Shown one piece after another: positions 38,011 to 47,373 of a stretch of DNA of 64,000 nucleotides. This DNA comes from Notolepis coatsorum. Its lineage: Eukaryota; Chordata; Actinopteri; Aulopiformes; Paralepididae. The translations under genes and the position numbers were made by a program. Every line of letters begins with the position of its first letter. Within the stretch, counting starts at the first letter, position 1. The notes beneath the pieces were generated by a model, which searched no databases, was not told the DNA's origin, and saw only the letters and a program-made list of their open reading frames with translations. Where the stretch lies: positions 115,603,127 to 115,667,126 of the forward strand of contig OZ020594.1 of NCBI GenBank assembly GCA_963971535.1. Direction: 5' to 3'.

Positions 38011-38223
38011 TGTGATATAAGGTTTGATCCATAAGGTGACACTTAAATCTGTCATAACCTGAGACTAAAGGGGCTTTAGTCCCGGACTAAATTTAAACAG
38101 ACCTTAACCATAGCCATGATGTAACCACTCCTTCTCCAGAAACTGTTGACTAACTGGTGCTTTAAACAAAGTGGTTTAAGTCTAGAACTGTAGACGACTC
38201 TGGACTACACTGTGTTCTTAACC

Positions 38224-38520
38224 TGTTAAGCCCTATTTTCTGAAAATCGACCTAAAAATACATACCTAAGTAAATGGAAGATTGCTCCACTTCTACAAGG
38301 TCCATTTGCATGTTCTTCTAGGGACATCTATGGATCTCATGGAATGTATTCCTAGTGTCAGAAATATTGTGTCTGTTGCTAGGCTTGAGTAAATTGTGAT
38401 GAAACAAAGGAGAATATAAATTATGATTTTTCTTTGCGTCTTTGACAGTGAATAACACCATGCTAAAAATGACCAGACATGAAAAACTGACACTGAGCTC
38501 GTTCAGCACCTATTCTGGGG
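38224..38520. mobile_element. Fragment related to the TTAA foldback element
   Basis: ACAAGGTCCATTTGCATGTT and GTCTTTGACAGTGAATAACA blocks match the arms of the foldback at 57935-61008. It is single-armed here. Confidence 0.65.
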
Positions 38521-38572
38521 TCATGCTGAGCATTTAGTCTGTTTCTGTATTTGTTTTTCAGGTATGCTAGAG

Positions 38573-38673
38573 TAGTGATTTTTTTTCTTCTTTTTTTTAC
38601 TTTTTATTGGCGACCCAATAAAAACGGGTCCGAGACCCATTTTGGGTCGTGACCCAGAGTTTGGGAAACGCTG
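38573..38673. mobile_element. Very short hAT MITE
   Basis: TAGTGATTTTTT at the left and TTTGGGAAACGCTG at the right, flanked by TGCTAGAG and GTCTAGAG (6 of 8 match). It is 155 bp upstream of the MULE gene's start codon. Confidence 0.55.
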
Positions 38674-38827
38674 GTCTAGAGGACTATGAATGCCAATTTC
38701 ATGGGCAGTACAATTAATGAATTCATTTGAATCACCTGTGTTGGTCCTCAACATGACTCATCCTTGAATCCTTCCCTCGTTTCAAGGAAGGACACGCTTT
38801 TACGTCCACCCACCCTCGTGCTGGAAG

Positions 38828-38847
38828 ATGGAGGAGCAGAAGCAGAG
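38828..38847 (+). CDS. MULE/SWIM gene exon 1 (start codon)
   Basis: ATG GAG GAG CAG AAG CAG AG, then GTACAT donor, phase 2. Chosen because it joins in frame to the exon at 43136 and has a good Kozak context. Very short, so cDNA proof is needed. An upstream non-coding exon is possible. Confidence 0.6.
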
Positions 38848-41800
38848 GTACATTTTAGTACATTTATCTGGTGTGCTGTAGGCTACATCATAAGCAGGGC
38901 TGAAAATTAACACCTGCCACCGGCAGGTAAAACGTCCATTTGGCGACTAGATTCAGAAGGCTACCTGCCACTCTGGCAGGTAAATGTGTGTACCAGTCAC
39001 ACAAAAACTAATTGTTTGACAGACTAGTGGAGCAAAGCTTTCATTAGGTTATGTAATTGTAACCATATGTATATTTCTCTCCCACCCACCCACCCCCTCC
39101 TAATGTACAGTCCCCTCCCCATCATATGTATATACTCTGTCAGCATCTATGGGTAACAGTACTGTATATTTGCATATCGTATATGTCACAAATGTAACGG
39201 TACTAAATACCTGTATGTCATGTATGTCCCTATGCCATAAATGTCATGTATGTTGTGTATGTATAAATGTCACTATGAATTGAAAATGGGGGACCCTGAT
39301 GTAAACAAGACAAACTTCTTTCTCTGGTCTGCATCCCCTTAACAATTGTGTGTATTGAGCTGTACTGTACCCATTCTGCAATCTGTTAAATAAAGTTTTC
39401 ATTCATTCATTGAACGCATATAATGCTCAAAAATGTTTTGCCTACTAAAACAGATATTTGTGACAAATACAATTTACTGTGATGATGGCGCCGCCCCGAC
39501 CGGCTGCCTCTCTGTTCGCTCCGTCGAGACTGTGTTTACTTTTGTTAATATTTATAGTTTTTAGAGTTTTGTGCGTACCAACTGTTGGTGCATTTAATGT
39601 ATATGACCGTCAGTCACTCATAGACATTGGATTACGGGAAACTTACCAACTGGATTACTCGCTGGATCAGCTTTCCGAACCACACCAATGGCCTGAAGAA
39701 ATTCTCCGGAGACTAGGACCAGACCCTTTGTTCCCAGAGCCCAGGAAAAGACGACGAGGAAAGAGGGCTGGGATCCGAAACAGGCTGAGATCCAGACGCC
39801 ACCGTACACCACTTCCCAGTATATTGCTAGCCAATGTACAATCAATAGACAATAAACTGGATGACATCCGAGCAAGGATTCAATATCAAAGAGACGTTAG
39901 GGACTGCAATGTCCTTTGCTTCACCGAAACATGGCTCACACCGGAGGTTCCAGATCACGCAATTCAACCAGCGGATCACTTCTTTATCCATCGAAAGGAT
40001 CGGACATCATCAGAGTCCGGTAAACAACGTGGAGGAGGTATTGCCTTCATGTTTAACAAAAATTGGAGTGATCCAACGAACGTGAAGGAATTATCCAACC
40101 ACTGCTCCCCAGAACTGGAATATATAACCATCAAGTGTCGTCCTTTCTTCCTCCCGAGGGAGTTAACGGCGATCGTCCTGGTCGGAGTGTATATTCCACC
40201 GCAAGCCAGCAACAAGGTTGCGCTCTCCAGACTACACGACGAGGTAAATAGAATACAAGTGGCTAACGTTAACGCCGCCATTTTAGTACTGGGAGATTTC
40301 AATAGCGCCAATCTGAGAAAGGTATTGCCCGACTTCTATCAGCATGTGACTTGCAACACCAGAGGCGGTAACATCCTAGATCACTGTTACACGCAATTTA
40401 AAGGTGGCTACAAGGCTCATTCTGATAGTGGCTTTGGCAAGTCAGATCACGCATCCATTTTCCTTTCACCAAAGTACAGACAGAGAATTAAAAGTACTCC
40501 CGTAGTCTCGCGAGAGGTGCAGAAATGGGATCTGACGTCAGAAGAGACGATCCGGTCAGTGTTTCACCACACAGACTGGATTGTGTTCCGCGACACAGAT
40601 AACATTAATGCCTACACGGAGACAGTGCTGGACTATGTCTGTACTAGGGTGAAAGAAACAATCCCCACTACCAAAATGAAAGTTTACCCAAATCAAAAAC
40701 CCTGGGTAGACAAATCCGTCCGTGAAGCTCTGAGAGAGCGCACCAAAGCATACAATGACGGCCTAGTGGCAGGCAACATGGATGACCACAAGGTGGCGCG
40801 ACACAACGTAAGGAGGACAGTGTCAGAGGCCAAACGGCGCTACAGGGATAAAATTGAACTCCAGTTTGAACAAGCTGACTCTAGAGCTATGTGGCAGGGG
40901 CTCAAAACGATGACAGACTACAAAGGCGCCTCCCTCAAACTGAACAGTGACATCTCCTTAGCAAACGACCTCAATACCTTCTATGCGAGGTTTGATGCTG
41001 GTAATAACAACACCAGCTCACAAGCCTCGGCAATGGGGGGGGGGGGGTCGGCTGCTGATGGAGGCGCAGTGTTCAGGGTAACAGAGCATGAGGTGAGGCG
41101 GACCTTTAAAAAAGTGAATATCAGGAAGGCAGCAGGTCCGGACGGCATCCCCGGCCGCGTCCTAAAAGTCTGTGCCGACCAACTGGCCCCAGTATTCACT
41201 GACATATTTAACCTGTCCTTAGAACAGGCTGTCATCCCCACCTGCCTGAAGAAGTCCACTATTATCCCTGTACCCAAAAAATCCAAGCCTGCTTGCCTCA
41301 ACGACTACCGCCCTGTAGCTCTCACCTCCATAGCCATGAAGTGCTTTGAGAAGCTAGTAAAGGGCTACATCTGCTCCTCCCTCCCCATCAACATGGACCC
41401 CCTGCAATTTGCATACCGCCCCAACAGGTCCACGGAGGACGCCATATCCCATGTGCTGCACACAGCAGCATCACACCTGGACAAGAGGCAGGGGAACTAT
41501 GTGAGAATGCTATTCATCGACTACAGCTCGGCATTCAATACCATAGTCCCCTCCATACTCATAGCCAAGCTCAGGGACCTGGGCTTGGGCTATGACCTCT
41601 GCCAGTGGGTCTTGGACTTCCTGACTGGCAGACCCCAGGTGGTGAGAGCAGGCAACTGCACCTCCTCATCCATCACCCTCAACATAGGGGCCCCCCAGGG
41701 CTGTGTTCTGAGTCCCCTCCTCTACTCCCTGTACACACACGACTGTGTGGCTCAGCGGAGTAGCAATACAATCGTCAAATTTGCTGACGACACAGTGGTG

Positions 41801-44800
41801 GTGGGCCTGATCTCTGCCAACGACGAGAGGGCCTACCTGGAAGAGGTCAAGGTCCTGGCGGGATGGTGCCAGGAAAACAGCCTCTCCCTGAACGTCAGCA
41901 AAACAAAGGAGATGATTGTGGACTTCAGGAGGTCGGGGGTCAAGGACTACAGCCCCCTCAGCATCGACGGGGCACCGGTTGAGAGAGTCAACAGCTTCAA
42001 GTACCTCGGAGCCTACATATCCGAGGACTTGACATGGACCACACACATTAACAGTGTGGTGAAGAAGGCACGACAACGCCTCTACTTCCTCAGGCGCCTA
42101 AGGAAGTTCCAAGTCAGCCAGAAGATCCTTAAGAACTTCTACTCATGTACAATAGAGAGCATCTTGACCGGCAACATCACCTCCTGGTTTGGGAATAGCA
42201 CTGCAAAAGACCAAAGCAGACTACAAAGAGTGACACGTTCAGCCGAACGCACAATTGGAGGGGGGCTCCCCACCCTCCAGAACATTTACTACAAGCGTTG
42301 CAAGGGCAAGGCTAAGAGAATCATTAAAGACTCCAGTCACCCGAACAACTGCCTCTTCGAACTGCTGCGGTCAGGCAAGCGATACAGGAGTCTCAAGGCG
42401 AGCACAGAAAGACTCAGAAGTAGCTTCTATCCCCAGGCCATCAGGCTGCTAAACGAACAATGAATGAACACTACACAACAACAACCACCAAACGCACATA
42501 GCACACACATCCACACGCACACACCCACTTTAAACAAACACACTGTAGCACCCACTCCACACACTTTATAGCACACACCCACTTTAAACAAACACACTGT
42601 AGCACCCACTCCCCACACTTTATATTTATGGATGAAGGATTGCACTACAACTCGTACACCTTACTGTAAATTGTACCTAAAATTGTACCTCATCCCATTT
42701 CTGCTTTGCACTAGATAGTACTGTACATTAGTACACTGCATAGTATTGTGTATTGTATATTATATGGTAACTCAGAACATTGTACATATGTCTATACCGA
42801 ACACTGTGACCTCATTTTCTTCTTCTAAATTCATGCTATATTATGTTATTATGTTATTTGATACTATCTTGTCTAGCACAGTCTCTGGAGCGTAACAGTA
42901 AGAAGCATTTTGTATGAAAGTATTCTGTACTTCTGTATGACAACTATTAAAGAACTTGAACTTGAACTATTATTTGGCCGGTAAAAAATATACTTGGCCG
43001 GTGGATTTTTTTCATCTACCAATCCCCCTGGCGGTGTGAGCCAAAAAGTAAATTTTTCACCTCTGATCATAAGATATACAGTATTTGTATACCTAAATAG
43101 CTAGCCTGTTGTTTTTGCGTTCATTTGGACTTTAGACTTGGTGGTGGTGGGGTTTGTGAGGACTACCCAGCGAGAGCACAAGACAAGAATATAGAGGACT
43201 ACCCACAGTTAAAGGTAATCCCTGTCGTGGATTATGATCATTCCTAATCTTTATGTGGGGGTCTTAAATTACCAGTAGGCTAATTGCATGTCTCCTGTAG
43301 GGTTGGCTGCCTGACAAGTTTCCGCTTCATGTGTGCAAGTATGAAGAAGAGGTGGCCCCATTAGTAGACCACACTGGTTTCGTGTGTACAGTACACGCGG
43401 ATGTCCGTACTGTGGAACAGGCCAATGAGTGGGTGGTGTTGGTGAATGAGTCATCTGGCGTGACATGGAGAGTGGAGGTTACCCGACCAAGGGTGGGGAA
43501 CCGTGTCCTATTCAAGGTAGGGCTGGGCGATATGGCCTTAATATGATATCACGATATTTTCTGACCTTTCGGCGAAAATAAAATACCCATGCATTTAGCA
43601 TTTTTATATTAGATTTAGATTATTGGATTATTAGATTATATATTGCATATATTTAGCAATGAGATATTATATGATTTAGATATGAAATATGATGAATTGA
43701 AAATGGGGGACCCTGATGTAAACAAGACAAAAGTCTTTCTCTGGTCTGCATCCCCTTAACAATTGTATGTATTGAACTGTACTGTACCCATTCTGCAATA
43801 TGTTAATAAAGTTTTGAATCAATCAATCAATAGCATTTTTACGAAACTACTGTATATTTGTATGTCTCTAAATGTTTTGATGAATTGAAAATGGAGGACC
43901 CTTATGTAAAAAAGCCGAAAGTCTTTTTCTGGTCTTCATCCTCCAGTCCACTGTTGTTGTATTGAGCTGTACTGTATTGTACCCAATCTGCAATCTGTTA
44001 ATAAAGTTCTCGTTCATTCAATCATTCAGCCTGCAACAGAATAATTTTGATTGACAGTCGAGTCTGCCAATTATGACACACCGCTTGCACCCGCCCTGCT
44101 GTTCTTAGCACCAATCGGCAAGCGCTATTCGTTTTTTACTTTCCGCTCTGTCCGCCATTGATTTTGACGAGAGCTCAACAACAGCAACAACGTTAGCTCG
44201 CCGCGGCCGACGAGTTAGATTACCAGCGCACCGCAGCATGACTAAACGAGGCATAATGATTTTACTGCAACGAATGTTATAATAAAAGCCTTTCCATACA
44301 TCTGTCTGATTGAAAACTTTATTAACAGACCGCAGAATGGGCACAACTCATCACGGGCTGAGATATGAACGAGTAATGCTTGCTATCTATGTCGTCCTCG
44401 GCCGTTGCTATGTTCGGGTAAATACGCTGATGTTATTGAACGTGTAACTATATAACGTTAATGCCACAAAACAAATGCCTTTGTTAGTGATTGGCTAAAG
44501 AGCCGCATGCGGCCTCGAGGCCGCAGGTTGCCGACCACTGCTAACCCATACTGCATTCAATCAAAATGTTGTGCAGAAAAGTTACAGGTGCCAGCATAAG
44601 GTGAAGGGGCCAAGACAAGGCAAGCAGAAATCCAAAAACACCGGCTGCCAAGCTACCATGGCTGTTACACTAAAAAATAGAGGAATGACCCGGTGAGTTT
44701 GAACTGTACAATACTTATAATTCAATTGTTTTTATGGACATAACAGTTGGGGCCTAGTTTTTATTGTTAAGTTGATTTTGATTTGTTTTACAGGAGCAAA

Positions 44801-47295
44801 GACCCACACATCCCTCATTTTCCATTGCACGTTTGCATTGTGAATAGGCACAATCACAATCTCCATGATGCAGATGCCATTCGCTATAGAGATGTTGGAC
44901 AAAAGGCCATAGACACATTGATGGGGTTATTTGCGATTGGCCACACGCCTCCTTCTGCTTTGGCTGTGCTAAAGCACGATATCATAATCGAACAAGGAGA
45001 CTCATACGTCTATGCTGCAGCCAACAGAGAGATCTGCCCAGACATGCCCTATGTGCAAAAGTAAATGTTTAATTATAAACTACAGTACTGCCAAAATATT
45101 CATAACCATGTAGATGTTCATTTAATTGGAATTTTATGCAGTTACAATTCCACCAACTAAATTCGTGTTCTATGACAGATTATTCGCAAAGGTGTACAAG
45201 GACCAATCTGGCACCCAGAGTGGCCCGAGTATGGTGGAGGCCCTCGGTCAACAGGTGGAAACCTACAACGCCAAGTGCCAGGACAGCTGTGCCGTAATGG
45301 GAACCTCTTCTCAGGGAGCCCCATTAATTGCGGTGTGCTCTCCCCTGATGAAACGAGTGCACCACCAGGTATTTTGGCTATTTGTATCTGTATACTGTGA
45401 TTTTGTCATGGTGTTCCATTCACAGTGGTGCTGAGGTGGCAACTAAGTAACACACTAACTAACACTAACTATGCCTGCCTCTGTGTCTGTCTGTCTGTCC
45501 GTCTGTGTTTGTTGGTCTGTCAGCTGAAGCACAGTGGCGAACTCTGCTTCATAGACTCTTCAGGAAACATGGATAGGGAGAACATGAGTGTTTTTTTGTT
45601 GCTGACCCACAGCCCTGCCGGAGGTCTACCATTGGGGATCTTCTTCTGCCAGTCTGAGGACGAGGAGACTATTTTTGAAGGGTTACAGCTGCTGAAGAAT
45701 TTGATTGGAGAGAGGGCCTTTGCTGCCAGGGGAGCAGCAGGGCCACAGGTCTTCATCACGGATGACTGCAAGGCAGAGAGGGGAGCCTTAGGGAGGGCAT
45801 TCCCACTAGCCACTCCTCTCCTGTGCTCCTTCCATCTGCTACAAGCAGTATGGAGATGGCTGTGGAGCAAGGAGAGTCTGGTGGCGTGCCGAGACAGACC
45901 AACTCTGTTCACTCTGGTTAAAGAGATGCTCTACTCCAAGGAGATGGCAGAGGTGGACAGGCTGTACTTGGAGGCGAGAGAGCACCCTGTTGCAGTGAGG
46001 TTAGTGCTTAGACAAGTTTGCTTATGTTTAGCTGTACACAGACATTCCCACAATCACACAGCAGTCTTGCAAATTCGGTGCAAGAAAGTCAGGAGGCTTG
46101 TGTTTGCATACTTCATGTGTGTCGACCTCTTCATGAGCCTGCTGTCATTACATCCATGTATGTGCATTTTCTGTGTTTGTTTCCTTATTTGATCAATTGC
46201 AGGTATGAAAAGTACCTGCGGTACATTGAGCGCCTGTACAGTCGCAGGGAGTGTTGGGCACTCAGTTACCGGGGCAGCCGCGATCTCCTCACCTGTGGAA
46301 ATAACACCAACAATTTAGCTGAAGCAGCGATGCGGGTGGTCCTCAAGGACAAGATCCTCCAGAGGACGAAAGCCTTCAATCCAGGCCAACTGTTTGACCT
46401 CCTGACCTCGAGGCTGGATGTCTACTATGAGGCCCGCATTGTGGATGTTGCCCTCGGACGCTGGGAGGCGTACCAGAAGAGGAGATTCCTTCCCCAGGAT
46501 TGCAACCACACTGCATCTCAGATTCAACAGGTACTATATCAAATGCATACTTTTAGAGATTACTGCAGTAACCAGTGCAGATTTAGCCATTCTGTAATGT
46601 CCCTTGTATGACTTATGATTTGTATAGCTTGAGGACAACACGTATGAGGTGAAGGGGTCGGTGAAGGCCCAGGGGACATACATCGTGGACATGGAGATGG
46701 AGCTGTGCTCATGCCCGGCAGGACAAACTGGGGCCCCATGTAAACACCTGGCAGCAGTGGTCAAGTTTTACAGTGTGGATATGTCCAGCACTTTCCTCCC
46801 CACAAGTCTGGAGATGAGAGCAGAAATGCTCAAATTAACATCAGGAGGTAAAGCTAATACCTTTCTTTTCACAATAAACCGTAATAGACCTTTCCTACAC
46901 TGAACGCAAGTCCCGCCCCCCATTGTTACTGTTGCTATGTCCCACAATTAGAGACGGGGGAGAATCTCCCATCTGACCAGATCTGCCCTTAGTTCCTTGA
47001 TTAACTTTCCATAATTGGCGTCATATAATTGTTGTGGTGGGAGTGATTACAATGCTTAGATATCGGAATCCAGCTTTGGACCATTTGAACTAGTATCTCC
47101 CATCTGCATGCCAGTCATTCCAGGGTAAGTAATACCACCCTCGCGCGGGCACGCACACACACACACACACCATAAGATGTGAGATGCGGATGTCTTTGTG
47201 TCAACAGAAGCCACCCCTGGACCAAGCAGTACGCCCATCCCCATGGAACAGCTGCAAGAAACCGGTTAGTTATGAACTGTCTGTTTGTGTCACTT

Positions 47296-47373
<78 letters not shown>

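Larger units (their letters stand above)
38895..43065. mobile_element. hAT element in intron 1, carrying two LINEs
   Basis: Termini are CAGGGCTGAAAATTAAC and GTAAATTTTTCACCTCTG (imperfect inverted repeat), flanked by the exact 8-bp TSD ATCATAAG at 38887-38894 and 43066-43073. Without the LINEs it is only a few hundred bp. The unique parts are rich in TGCCACCGGCAGGTAAA and TTGGCCGGTAAA. Confidence 0.9.

Noticed and set aside
44105..44344. Minus-strand 79-codon ORF in intron 3
   Set aside because: It falls in hAT-derived sequence that recurs at 17330-17520 and 14650-14850 with frame-breaking differences.
45126..45178. Earlier acceptor (TGCAG) for exon 6
   Set aside because: It puts an in-frame TAA after six codons. 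The acceptor at 45178 keeps the frame and joins K to LFAKVYKD.
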